From an uncultured Desulfobacter sp. (GTDB taxonomy: Bacteria > Desulfobacterota > Desulfobacteria > Desulfobacterales > Desulfobacteraceae): a DNA stretch of 64,000 nucleotides. The notes below the pieces were generated by a model. It saw only the letters and a program-made list of their open reading frames with translations, was not told where the DNA came from and ran no database searches. The translations under genes were made by a program, and so were the position numbers. The stretch spans positions 5,044,501 to 5,108,500 of the forward strand of contig NZ_OY781882.1 of the NCBI RefSeq assembly GCF_963677125.1. The letters run 5' to 3'. This document shows, one piece after another, positions 36,336 to 45,900 of this stretch (position 1 is its first letter; each line of letters begins with the position of its first letter).

Positions 36336-37175
36336 AACAACCTCGAAGTTTTATTGGGTTTGTAAAAAATCAAATTCCTACCAAACTGCGCAGTGTCAAG
36401 ATAAATATTTTAAATTCAATTGGTTATTCAATCATGCTAACTAGAAAAATTCAATAAGTAATTCAAGTCTTTTCCAAAACTTCAAAAATAATTTCAGCGT
36501 CATCCTCCTGAAAAATAGAGAGTTTCGAATTTCCGGTCAGACACTAATTAGAAAACCGAGTGTAGCTACGATTCCGAAAATGATAGCCACTCTGAAAAAA
36601 CCGGTCTGCTGTACCTGCGCGGGATCCGTCCCATTTCCCAGTACCTGGGCAATTTGGGGGGGCATGCTTACCACCATGAATGCTGCAAGAGCGAAAAGAA
36701 GACGGTTTCTCGACAACTGGATTCGTTCATTTGGGTTTTTGGTCATGAGAGCGATCATCGAATTGTAAGGAATATTAACGAGGGTATACAGCAATACAAG
36801 AACGCAATAGAGAATATACGCGTACATCAGTTTCCCCGAAGGGCTGAAATCCGGGGTAAAAAATACGAAACACCCGGCCAGGCCGTAAGGAATCGCAAAA
36901 AATAAAAGATATGGCCTGGCTTTTCCCATTCTCGTTTGGGTTTTGTCGACCAAAAGCCCGACCATGGGCTCGTTGGCCGCATCCCAAATACGGGCGGTCA
37001 ATAAAAGGGTTCCCGCCGCTATTGCCGAAATTTTGAAGACGTTTGTCAAGAAGAACATCACCCATATTGTTGTCATGCCCCATACAATTGCGTTGGACAT
37101 ATCTCCGAATCCGTAAAAAATCTTTTCCCTTTCGGAAAGTAGTTTTTGCTCCTGAGTGCTCATAGCTTTTTCCAT

Positions 37176-37606
37176 CTCATTTCTCCTCGTATAAAGATCT
37201 ATAAATTGGGATTGAAAAATCTGATGATAGAAGATCAGCAGGTAAAAGCCTGGGCGTAACAGGACCTGCTGCCGACCGGGCTTCTGGGAAGGTTTCTTTT
37301 CTGGAATGCCGTATTGCTGCTGAGTATTTATAATCATATCATCAAGACCGCTCCGCAAATCAAGTTAGCTATTTCGAACTTTATTTATAAGCATGTTCTT
37401 TTTTTGTCAAGCAAGGTTTGAGATTGTTGGTTGATCCCGGCAGGGGAATTGTAAATTGGGGCAGAGGGCAATATTACATTTAGGGTCAGACTTTTGTTTA
37501 ACACTACTATCGGAAATTTGGCATTTGACGTTAAAATGGACGAGATCGGATATAAATATGTGCAAAGCTTTAGCTATGCTTTAGAAAATACCTGCTTTAC
37601 ATTCCC
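37176..37606. other. Gene-free stretch before esterase relic
   Basis: Holds the leader of the symporter gene (AGGAG site next to 37175) and AT-rich DNA. From about 37574 the plus strand already reads LCFRKYLLYIP in the esterase frame, after a stop, so part of the esterase 5' end lies here. No other gene is supported. Confidence 0.45.
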
Positions 37607-38386
37607 TTGTCCTACGATGCCGCACGGTCAACGCCCCTTCTTATCTTTTTCCACGGTGGCGGCGGGCATATGGAGCAAGCCGCAAAAGATTACGGTTGGA
37701 AGGAGAAGTCGGAGAAAGAAGGTTTCATTCTCGCATTCCCGAATGGTTCAAGCCGCCTGCCCAGACAGCATTTAGCAACATGGAATGCCGGCCGGTGCTG
37801 CGGTTATGCACGTGATGGAAAGATTGATGATATCAGGTTTGTGAAGCTGGTAATTGGTGATATTGAACAAAAAGCCAATGTCGATAATGAAAAGATCTTT
37901 GCCGTCGGTATGTCCAACGGGGGCATGCTGGCACACCGGATTGCCTGTGAAATGGCCGATACGTTCAGGGCAATCGCATCAGTTGCAGGCACCGACAATA
38001 CGAATTGCTGCACCCCCTCCCGTCCCATATCCGTTTTGCATATCCACGCCGGAGACGATACGCATGTTCTTTTTAACGGAGGCGCGGGGAAAAACGCTTT
38101 CAGAGACAAATCAAAGGTGACCGAATTTACCTCGGTACCCGAGACCATAAATCGGTGGGTTATTCGCAACAATGCGGGAAAGACTCCTCGTCGAATTATA
38201 GATGTGCCGGGGGCATACGCCGATCTTTACACCTCAAGGCAGAACAAAGCACAGATAGAGTTGGTCGTCACAGAAAAGGGCGGTCACTCCTGGCCGGGAG
38301 GCAAAAGCGTGAGGGGAAAAAAGCCCTCAAAGGCGATCGTGGCCAGCGATATCATCTGGGACTTTTTCATGAGGCAGGTGAGATGA
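37607..38386 (+). pseudogene. LpqC/PHB-depolymerase-like esterase, 5'-truncated
   Basis: About 259 residues of an alpha/beta-hydrolase: LLIFFHGGGGHMEQAA (oxyanion region), WNAGRCCGYARDG, the nucleophile GMSNGGM (Ser in G-x-S-x-G), HIHAGDDTHV (Asp) and GGHSWPGG (His). All three catalytic residues are present. The signal peptide and first strand are missing: the homologous text starts earlier (RKYLLYIP) right after a stop, and only TTG is available as start. So it may be a dead gene or a cytoplasmic short form. A second copy of its 3' half is at 42456-42802. Confidence 0.7.
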
Positions 38387-38625
38387 TTGAAGGTAAGGCT
38401 GCAACAAACAAGAAATTAAAGGCACTGGTAATATAGCTTAGAATGAGTGTAACAGGCACTTCGTCCTTTTGTGTCCGGTTTATAGCTTTTTATTAAATTA
38501 CGTGGCCCCCTTGGGCGCGCCACTCTTTCTTAAAAGTCTGTTTTCAACCCCAAAATTGTGGCGCTAAGAGGGCAAAATGGTCCAATTTATCAAAAAATAA
38601 ATTATCATATCAATAAGTTACATGT

Positions 38626-38789
38626 GTCCGACCCGGATGACGGACGGATGACGCCGGCGGATGACGCCGGACCGGATGACGCCGGACCCGGATGACGCCG
38701 GATGACCCGGATCACGGATGACACCGGATGACGATGGTGAGACCGGGTGAGCAGCGGGTGAGCCCCCCGGGTGAGCCGGGTGAGGACCC
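38626..38789. repeat. Degenerate short-period repeat patch
   Basis: About 160 bp made of many imperfect copies of CCGGATGACGC (about 10-14 bp apart), shifting at about 38735 to GGGTGAGC-type units. It has no spacers of constant size, so it is not CRISPR. It joins directly to an RND gene scrap. It looks like replication slippage or an assembly artefact. Confidence 0.7.
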
Positions 38790-38836
38790 CAAGGGGAATG
38801 CACAGCATAATGATCAATGGCTGAAAATAATTGTCG
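38790..38836 (-). pseudogene. RND pump internal remnant
   Basis: The minus strand reads NYFQPLIIMLCIPLG, matching the RND pump text SYFQPLIIMVCIPFG near its C-terminal membrane block. The match stops where the repeat patch begins. Confidence 0.7.
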
Positions 38837-38919
38837 TTTGATCATGAGGTCGCCGACAAAGTGTTTTGCTGCCCACAGCAATTTCATCAACCCGCTTGCC
38901 CCGGTACTAAAATTGGTTT

Positions 38920-40923
38920 TTAAAATCGGTAGGTAAGCTTTACGCCTATTTCACGGGGATCACTGTAAGTTATATATGTCGCACCAACTTTTGAGTAATC
39001 TTCATCAAAGATATTCTTACCATAGAGATAAATATCCCAGCTTTCAGCTTCATACCCAATTTGGGCATTAATTAATTGATAAGCATCTCTTTTATATTCA
39101 TTTTTCTTATCAATATACATACTTCCAACACCGGTTAAATCAACTCTTGTATAAAAGCCGTTGTCTGCTCTATATTGTCCTCCAATGGAAAATGTATAAT
39201 CGGGGACACCAGTAACTTTGTTTCCATTATAGTCGCCTAAGTAGTCCTCGTAATCATCAAACTCTGCATTAATATACCCAACACTTGAGGTCATAGAAAA
39301 ATGGGGAGTGATTTTTGCCTGCACTTCCAATTCAGCGCCATAGGAGTTAATAGTAGCAGCATTGGTTATATAGCTCTGGCCTGCAGGAATCTTCTCACTC
39401 ACCTGCATGTCATTTCTATCCAGATAAAAAAGTGCGATGTTTACAATCAACCTGTTTTCAAGAAATTGACCTTTTGCTCCTATTTCATAGGACCACACTT
39501 CTTCGCTATCATAACTGTCATATTCCGCAGCTGTACTCCAAAGATTGAAGCCACCAGGTCTAAAACCTTTCGCAACCGTTACATATCCCATAACCTCCGA
39601 CGTGAAGCCGTAATCCACGCTGAACTTAGGCGCAATATCATCCCAGGAATTATCCCTGGCTCTACCCGATACATAATCCTCGAAATCTTTATCCTGGTGT
39701 TCATAACGCAAACCACCAGTTACTCCTAATTTATCCGTTAAAGCGTAACGAAGTTGACCAAAAAGGGCGTAGGTCTCGCCTCCCATGTCCCTTTTGGTGG
39801 GAGAAGAACGGTACATATTATCAAATGTATTATCGTATTTATAATAAAAGAGACCGGCCACCCAATTCATCTTTTCCGCATTTGATGCCAACCTCAGTTC
39901 CTGAGAAATACTCTCGTATTCGTTATCATTCGTTGAGAACGACAAATCAGCGGGATTGAAGTCCCAATCCGAAGCCGTCTTCTCTTCATAAAGGTTGTGA
40001 GTGGTGATTGAACTTAAATTGAGTGCATCATTAAAATCGTAACTGATTTTTAAGGCTTGAGCGGTGTTTATTGAATCCTCTTTGGTATCAAAACCAGAGT
40101 ATACCTCACGGTCACCGGAAGGAATCACTCCCATACTAGAGGCGCCATCTTCACTTAACCCCATGGTGAAGCCGTCATTGTCATATTCGAGCCGCGAAAC
40201 AATTAAGTTGATATCAAGATCATCTGTCGGCGTCCACCTGAGTTGGCCTTTTCCGTACCAATGCTCTTTTGCGCCTTCCATATCTCCGGTGTACCCATTT
40301 TTAATAAAACCGTCTTTGTCGTAATGCTGTCCGGACAGTCCAATGAAGAGCTTGTCCTGAATGATCGGCCCACTTACACTTAAAGAAACTTCTTTTTTGT
40401 TATCCTCTCCCCCATCAACTGAGATCTTTCCACGAAATTCATTGTCCGGTTGGCGGGAAATAATATTGATAGCACCTGCTTGAGCACTTCTTCCATACAA
40501 CGTGCCCTGGGGACCGCGTAAGACCTCTACTCGTTCAATATTCAGGAGGGTATCTTCATATCCCGCAAATGATAAAATTGGGACTCCGTCGACGAACAGG
40601 GCAGTTGCAACATCAAATGTTCCTAAGCCGGCATTGATTCCCCGCATAGAAGGCACTGCAGCTCCTGAAACACCTTGATCAAGGATTATTAAATTTGGAA
40701 CATAATCGGTCAACTCGTCAAGAGAAGTAATATTCTTGTCTTCAAGTGTTAACTCATCAAATGCTGTGATGCTCATTGGGACATCCTGGATATTTTCTTC
40801 CTGCTTATTTGCAGTTACAGTGAGGGTATCCAATGATATTTCGGATTGTTTACTATCAGCCATGGATTGATTTATGGTAATTAAAATCGAAATAAATACA
40901 ATAGCTGCTTGAAAAATTTTCAT
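38920..40923 (-). CDS. TonB-dependent receptor 4
   Basis: Outer-membrane receptor of 667 residues. Signal peptide 1-22, TonB-box-like LDTLTVTANK (31-40), plug with LRGPQGTLYGRSAQAGAIN, barrel ending KLTYRF. AAGGAG precedes the ATG. It is transcribed divergently from the AraC gene at 41159, sharing a 235-bp control region with repeated ACACCAC boxes. Same subfamily as receptors 1-3. Confidence 0.95.
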   Translation of the reverse strand: MKIFQAAIVFISILITINQSMADSKQSEISLDTLTVTANKQEENIQDVPMSITAFDELTLEDKNITSLDELTDYVPNLIILDQGVSGAAVPSMRGINAGLGTFDVATALFVDGVPILSFAGYEDTLLNIERVEVLRGPQGTLYGRSAQAGAINIISRQPDNEFRGKISVDGGEDNKKEVSLSVSGPIIQDKLFIGLSGQHYDKDGFIKNGYTGDMEGAKEHWYGKGQLRWTPTDDLDINLIVSRLEYDNDGFTMGLSEDGASSMGVIPSGDREVYSGFDTKEDSINTAQALKISYDFNDALNLSSITTHNLYEEKTASDWDFNPADLSFSTNDNEYESISQELRLASNAEKMNWVAGLFYYKYDNTFDNMYRSSPTKRDMGGETYALFGQLRYALTDKLGVTGGLRYEHQDKDFEDYVSGRARDNSWDDIAPKFSVDYGFTSEVMGYVTVAKGFRPGGFNLWSTAAEYDSYDSEEVWSYEIGAKGQFLENRLIVNIALFYLDRNDMQVSEKIPAGQSYITNAATINSYGAELEVQAKITPHFSMTSSVGYINAEFDDYEDYLGDYNGNKVTGVPDYTFSIGGQYRADNGFYTRVDLTGVGSMYIDKKNEYKRDAYQLINAQIGYEAESWDIYLYGKNIFDEDYSKVGATYITYSDPREIGVKLTYRF

Positions 40924-41158
40924 TTAGTTTCTCCTTTATTTTTTTCCTTAAACTGAAGCGTAATAGTTCCCATACGAATAATTCCTCGAATAAAATTAAT
41001 CTCCCAAAAACTTATAATTTGGTGTAATCTTTCTTTACACCACCTAAACGCATTTCCACACCACTTCGCTACAAAAAATGGTCTTGACTACCAATATCTG
41101 AGATATTAAAACTAATTTTAATATAGAAAACAAACTTTGATGAGAAAAAGATTCTTAC
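40924..41158. promoter_or_regulatory. Divergent control region of receptor 4 and its AraC gene
   Basis: A dyad GGTGTAA-N7-TTACACC lies at 41021-41041. The boxes ACACCACCT (41037-41045) and ACACCACTT (41058-41066) form a direct repeat with 21-bp period, the same period as the CCCGGATCGGGA repeats elsewhere here. This is the expected form of an AraC-family site. Binding by the neighbouring regulator is inferred. Confidence 0.6.
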
Positions 41159-42217
41159 ATGAAAAGACAGGACCCTGTCATTATTTCAGCTCAAGATTAT
41201 TATGGCCCATGCCTTAGTCTAAATTATTTTTTTAAGCAACAAGACGAGTATGAAATATTCTATAATTGGTCAGGCCACTTGAACGGTCTAAGCCGGGGGG
41301 CTATATATCAACTCAAGTGTCAGCCCGGTTTGATTTTGGCAATCACAAGGCATTATCCTTCCACTCCTCTCAGCATTTCTTTTGAAGAAGAAACAAATTA
41401 TGTTGCTCTTAGTTTTAGGCTTCGTGATGGTTCTCACCTGCATCATACCCCAGAGCAGGAAACTACCTTTTGCTCCAATCAAGGGGCTTTATCCCATATA
41501 CGTTTTAAGACCATGCTGACCCATTTAACCAGAAAACCCTTTTGTGGTGTCGCAATTTTTATGGAACCGTGGTTTATACAACGTTTTTTGCAAGGAGTAG
41601 CAGGAGAATTTGTCCGAAAGATAGAAGAAATGCTGGCTTTCCAAAATGAAGGTGAAATTTTTAGGAGCTGCCCCGTGTTCATGACCCCTTCTATTAACGT
41701 TTGTCTTCATGAAATCATCGGATGTACTTATGTTGATGCTCGCAGACAACTCTTTTTAGGAAGTAGAGCGCTGGAACTGCTGAGGTTCGGTCTAGACCAA
41801 TTCATTCCTGATAAGGGGCAGGCTATCTCCTGCTTTAACTCGGAAACCTATTCCCCTAATTTCGTCCACAAAGCCCGCGACATCATGATTTCCGATATTA
41901 AAAATCCGCCCTCCCTGACAGAACTTTCCAGAATGGTGGGAGTGAATAGGACCACGTTAAGTCAGTGCTTTCGTAAGGTTTATGGTGTTACTGCCTTTAA
42001 CTTTCTTCGCACGTTCAGGCTGGAAGAATCCAAGCGTCTGCTGCAAGCCGGAAACCGAAGTGTGACACAAGTTGCTTTTGAAGTGGGGTACGCCCAGCAG
42101 AAAACGTTCTCCAAAGAATTTAAAAAGTATTTTGGTGATACTCCAAGCGCTTTTACAAGAAACTATAGACAAGATACTGGAAACAAGAGGGCGAAGCGCC
42201 TGCGGTGCCCATTTTAA
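41159..42217 (+). CDS. AraC-family regulator paired with receptor 4
   Basis: 352 residues, a little longer than the other regulators. The sensing domain (SAQDYYGPCLSLNYFF, CQPGLILAITRHYP) resembles that of the frameshifted AraC gene at 32806. The C-terminal double helix-turn-helix spans LTELSRMVGVNRTTLSQCF to SVTQVAFEVGYAQQKTFSKEF. Divergent to receptor 4. The tail after the second motif (RAKRLRCPF) is short and basic. Confidence 0.9.
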   Translation: MKRQDPVIISAQDYYGPCLSLNYFFKQQDEYEIFYNWSGHLNGLSRGAIYQLKCQPGLILAITRHYPSTPLSISFEEETNYVALSFRLRDGSHLHHTPEQETTFCSNQGALSHIRFKTMLTHLTRKPFCGVAIFMEPWFIQRFLQGVAGEFVRKIEEMLAFQNEGEIFRSCPVFMTPSINVCLHEIIGCTYVDARRQLFLGSRALELLRFGLDQFIPDKGQAISCFNSETYSPNFVHKARDIMISDIKNPPSLTELSRMVGVNRTTLSQCFRKVYGVTAFNFLRTFRLEESKRLLQAGNRSVTQVAFEVGYAQQKTFSKEFKKYFGDTPSAFTRNYRQDTGNKRAKRLRCPF

Positions 42218-42236
42218 CCCTGCATTGTTGGCGTCT

Positions 42237-42302
42237 TTAGTTTCATTGTTTGTTGTGGGTTGAGCCTGGGTGTCGATAGACTCTCTCAGCCCATGGCTGT
42301 TA
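42237..42302 (-). repeat. Multi-hairpin intergenic repeat, copy D (partial)
   Basis: On the minus strand: TAACAGCC, a CAGCC-ATG-GGCTG hairpin, variable middle, CCCACAACAAA, then TGAAAC. The last hairpin of the full element is lost. It begins 7 bp after the stop codon of the TBDR tail, a position like that of copy A after the DUF4198 stop. Confidence 0.65.
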
Positions 42303-42308
42303 GTCGGA

Positions 42309-42461
42309 TCAGAAACTATAACGAACCCCGATACCGAAGGTGCGCGGATCGCCAAAGTTCGCAAACGAACTACGACTTCCCGAGCTATACATGGTCATAT
42401 ATTCTTCATCGGTCAGGTTGTTGCAGAAGGCGTAGATATCATAGCCTTTGAAGCGATATCC
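42309..42461 (-). pseudogene. TBDR C-terminal remnant
   Basis: The minus strand reads GYRFKGYDIYAFCNNLTDEE, then YMTMYSSGS, FANFGDPRTFGIGVRYSF and stop: the last 50 residues of a receptor like those at 56954 and 60614. At its 5' side it is cut and joined to the esterase fragment within a shared ATATCCACGCC stretch. Confidence 0.8.
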
Positions 42462-42802
42462 ACGCCGGAGACGATACGCATGTCCTTTTTAACGGAGGCG
42501 CGGGAAAAAACGCTTTCAGAGACAAATCCAAGGTGACCGAATTTACCTCGGTACCCGAGACCATAAATCGGTGGGTCGTTCGCAACAATGCGGAAAAGAC
42601 TCCTCGTCGAATTATAGATGTGCCGGGGGCATACGACGATCTTTACACCTCAAGGCAGAACAAAGCACAGATCGAGTTGGTTGTCACAGAAAAGGGCTGT
42701 CACTCCTGGCCGGGAGGCAAAAGCGTGAGAGGGAAAAAGCCCTCAAAGGCGATCGTAGCCAACGATATTATCTGGGACTTTTTCATGAGGCAGGTGAGAT
42801 GA
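42456..42802 (+). pseudogene. Second copy of esterase 3' end
   Basis: About 350 bp nearly identical to 38039-38386. I count roughly 15 differences (about 96% identity), mostly silent; the frame is still open to the stop (HVLFNGGAGKNAF to FFMRQVR). The nucleophile Ser half is missing, so it cannot be active. GGHSWPGG has become GCHSWPGG. Confidence 0.85.
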
Positions 42803-42904
42803 TTGAACGCAAGCCCCCTGCCAACCCATAACCTGAAAACCTTTCATATCATCGGAGCGTTTAACGATTTAAAGGTAAAGAAACCAAAAGCATTGACCCA
42901 TAAA

Positions 42905-45900
42905 TTATAATTTTTTCGAACATTTTTTCCTGGCTTCGATAAGATACCAATAATTCGGATTAAGAACAACGGTGGCCGAAGAAAGACAACAGTCCAGGGT
43001 ATAGTTGTTCTGTCCCGGCCGGATCATGATCTGCATGACATCCTTAACGTTTCCGGATTCATCTGCCATCCCAATCCCAAGAGGCGCTGTGAAGCTTTTT
43101 TCCATAGTTCCTTTTTCGTCTTCGGATTCCATTTTGGCGGCAGAAATAGTCAGGGCAAGTTTTCCGCCCTTTATTTGCGCCTCGTCCAGTGACAGACGGT
43201 ATTGAATGCGCCTTTCAAACCAGTCCCGGACAAAGGGGTGAAGATCGGCAGGGACAAAATTTTTCAGGTCGTTATAAAAATCCGCGGAAGTGAGAAATGT
43301 CTCTTTTGGGCATGCATGCACAATCCATTTGCCCAGCCATTGGTCAAATATTTCCGGGCCCATTCGCCGGGCAAGGGCATAAAGGGCAAGTCCGCCTTTT
43401 TCCTTTGAAAGGTAAGCGGCCTTGTCCACAAGAATCAGGGGTTTTTCCACAATGGCTTCATCGGCACCGTCTTTTTCATAATCTTTATATGCTTTGTCCA
43501 GCCATTTTTCTGTTTGCCCGGGTCCCCAGGTCTCATCCATGAACCGGAATGCGTAATATTGGGCTATGGATTGGGTCAAAAGCTCAGCGCCTTGAACGTT
43601 CGCTGCTTTCAAAGAAGACAGAATCCATTGGCTGGCAAGCTCCCTTGCCATTGTCAGATAAACATATTGTCCGTCTTCATCCTTTTTAATTTCCGCTGTC
43701 CAGCCGTGGGCCTCGGAAATGGCCGTAACGTTGGCAAAGGTGATGAAGTCCTCGTCATATAACGGCTTTTCAACCACCTGAACAACGTTGTAAGGATATG
43801 GCCCCAACTTTCCGGAAAGCCAGGAGACCGCCTTTTGCACGGCATCTTCAAAGACGGGCAAATTATAGGTATGGCGGGGATCATGGGAAAGGCGGCAGGG
43901 AACACCCTGGCAATCAAACGCCTTGGTGACCAGCTGTGCGGAAATGATTTTAAAATCCATTGATCCCGGATGTTCTGACCGGAACCTGGCATAGTTTCGC
44001 CCCTTCTCCTGCCAGGCGTTTACTTTCTCTCCCGGTCCGATCACCGTCTGATCACCGTCCGCACTGATCACCATATTCCAGGTCAGGTTGTCGGATTGGA
44101 CGGATTCAAACCGGTTGGCCCTGGAAAAGAGATTCTCCACCCGGTCCATGCGGGAATCCAGCAGATCAAGCCCCTGTCCCAATCGCTCTTTATTCTCGTC
44201 CAGTTCTCTGGAGCGGTCGTAACCGAAAAAGGGCAGAAAATCCGTGCCCAAAACGCTTCCGTTGTAGGTAAGATCACCTTGGAAATCGGACTGGTGAAAT
44301 CCTTTGTAGGCAAGGGTTGCCTTGATATTCAGCCCCATGGTATTTCCGGGAGCCAGGGCGGGTTGCAGCCGGTATATGGCATGACGAAATTCAGAGTCCT
44401 CCTCCAATTTCTCAAGGGAATGTCCGTCACAATAAAGTTCTGTCACGGTCAGCTTCCGGTCCCAATCCAGATGCAGGGTATCCATGGGCTTGCCGGTTTT
44501 ATTCTCAAGTTCCAATCGCGCCGTGTAGGCGGCTTGCCGTTTTGCCGGAAAAAGGTCCAGTCTCAGGTCCAGATTTGTTACCTTGGGTTGGGGCATTTCC
44601 CGGTATTTGGCATATTTTTTTTCATAGGCTGCGGCCGCGGTGTCATTTTGCGCTTTGGTCCGATATTCTGCCTTGCGAATCAGGTTGTCATGAATGCCAT
44701 ACTGGAAACAACCAAACGAAAACAGACAAAGGATCATGGTGACCGTCAATACCCGGCCGGTGGAAGTGGGCAGCTTTTGGCGGAGCACCTGCCATCGCTC
44801 TCTAAGGCTTCTGTCCACCCCGCGATTCCACAAAAGCAGCGTAAGCACAAAAAACAGCGCAGCCAAAGCCGTCCAGGCCCCGGCATACCAAAAAAGGCCC
44901 GCATCCAGCACCCCGTATCCGTTCATCTCTGAATAATTATATTTTTCGGGGCCAAAACCGCCTGGAACAAAAAGAAATCCAAAGCGATATTGTTCGATTA
45001 GCTTGTAGTCTACAGACATGGCGATAAACATAAATATGCCGATGGAAAAAATATGGCCTTTCAACCGGCTGTTGAACAATGCACCGCAGAAAAAGGCGAA
45101 AGTGATGATCTGTAAAGTGGTTATCCAGCCAAAACGTGATCCGTATAAATCCCGGATATACAGGCCCCATTCAATATCGGTAAATCCCATGGCCAATTGG
45201 GAGACAAGCCCCGCTACTAAAATCAGCGAAGCGATGAAAAATGCAAGGCTTCCCATGGTCAGCCAGCGGGACAGAACAAAAACCCAGGATGGCGTGGGCA
45301 TGGCATCGGTTAACAGCCATACGCCGGAACTGCGATCCTTGAACAAAAGTTCGCCCGACAGAATCAGCAACATCAAGGCGATGACGATCATCATGGGAAT
45401 TCTGGCATGTGTCATCACAGAGGTTAGGGGAAGATGGGAGGTGGTCAGGTAATGAGCGGATGTCCATAGGAAATTGTATCCCAGAAACATCAGAAAAAGG
45501 GTAAACATGATAAGAGAAAAGATCGGAGAACGAAACATACTTTTCATTTCAAGCCATGCAAATCCAACGCTTTTCGTCAAAGAGGTTCGCAAACCGTATG
45601 CCGGCACAAAAGCGGCATTGCCCCACTTTTTTTGAAACGGCTTTTCTTGGGGCCGGCATTCTGATCCTTTTTGCCGGCGAGGCTTTTTAGTAGTTTGTGC
45701 AACAAAATGTTTGAATTTGAATTTCAAAAAAGAGACCCCGAACAATAGTATCGAGACGGCGCCCCAGATTATCCGATTCCACAGCAAAGCAGTGGAGAGC
45801 GGCAGATAGGCGGTGTTTAGTTCCAATATGTCCATTTTGTCAATGATATGTTTTACGGCGCAATAGCCGAACGGATCAAGAAGCTCCACAAGCAGAACAT

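Larger units (their letters stand above)
34668..36550. mobile_element. ISNCY-like insertion sequence with 6-bp target duplication
   Basis: The element spans 34674-36544 (1871 bp). Ends: GTGCCTGACCGGAAA (left) and, read inward, GTGTCTGACCGGAAA (right). TAATTA flanks both sides (34668-34673 and 36545-36550). As TAATTA is itself palindromic, the exact border is uncertain by a few bases. It carries one transposase in two overlapping frames and about 200 bp of non-coding DNA on each end. Inserted in the GPH symporter gene. Confidence 0.88.
33877..37175 (-). pseudogene. GPH-family (MelB-like) sugar/cation symporter split by an IS
   Basis: The N-terminal half (37175 down to 36551) starts MEKAMSTQEQKLLSEREKIF with AGGAG upstream and holds about six helices, with MVGLLVDKTQTRMGKARPYL. 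The C-terminal half (34667 down to 33877) holds the other helices, with IFGDTVEYGEWKTG, a GPH landmark. Removing 34674-36544 and one TAATTA rejoins the text as GFLI-TFFNTKEHV in one frame, so the gene was intact before the insertion. GPH proteins move glycosides, pentosides or hexuronides with H+ or Na+. The coupling to an AraC gene suggests a substrate-responsive operon. Confidence 0.9.
38387..38919. other. Gene-free stretch with repeat patch and RND scrap
   Basis: Contains an AT-rich part, the CCGGATGACGC-type repeat patch (38626-38789), and an RND remnant. No intact gene. The receptor gene on the minus strand ends at its right edge. Confidence 0.6.
42218..42904. other. Stretch of fused gene fragments
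   Basis: Between the AraC gene and the ABC-2/M1 gene lie hairpin repeat copy D, a TBDR tail and a duplicated esterase 3' end, listed separately, and about 90 bp without signals. No intact gene. Confidence 0.65.

Noticed and set aside
38626..38789. CRISPR-like repeats
   Set aside because: Units are short, imperfect and touch each other; there are no equal-length spacers and no cas genes.
44096..44932. Open frame of 278 codons on the plus strand
   Set aside because: It is antisense to the M1-like domain of the ABC-2 fusion; no start signals or known motifs.
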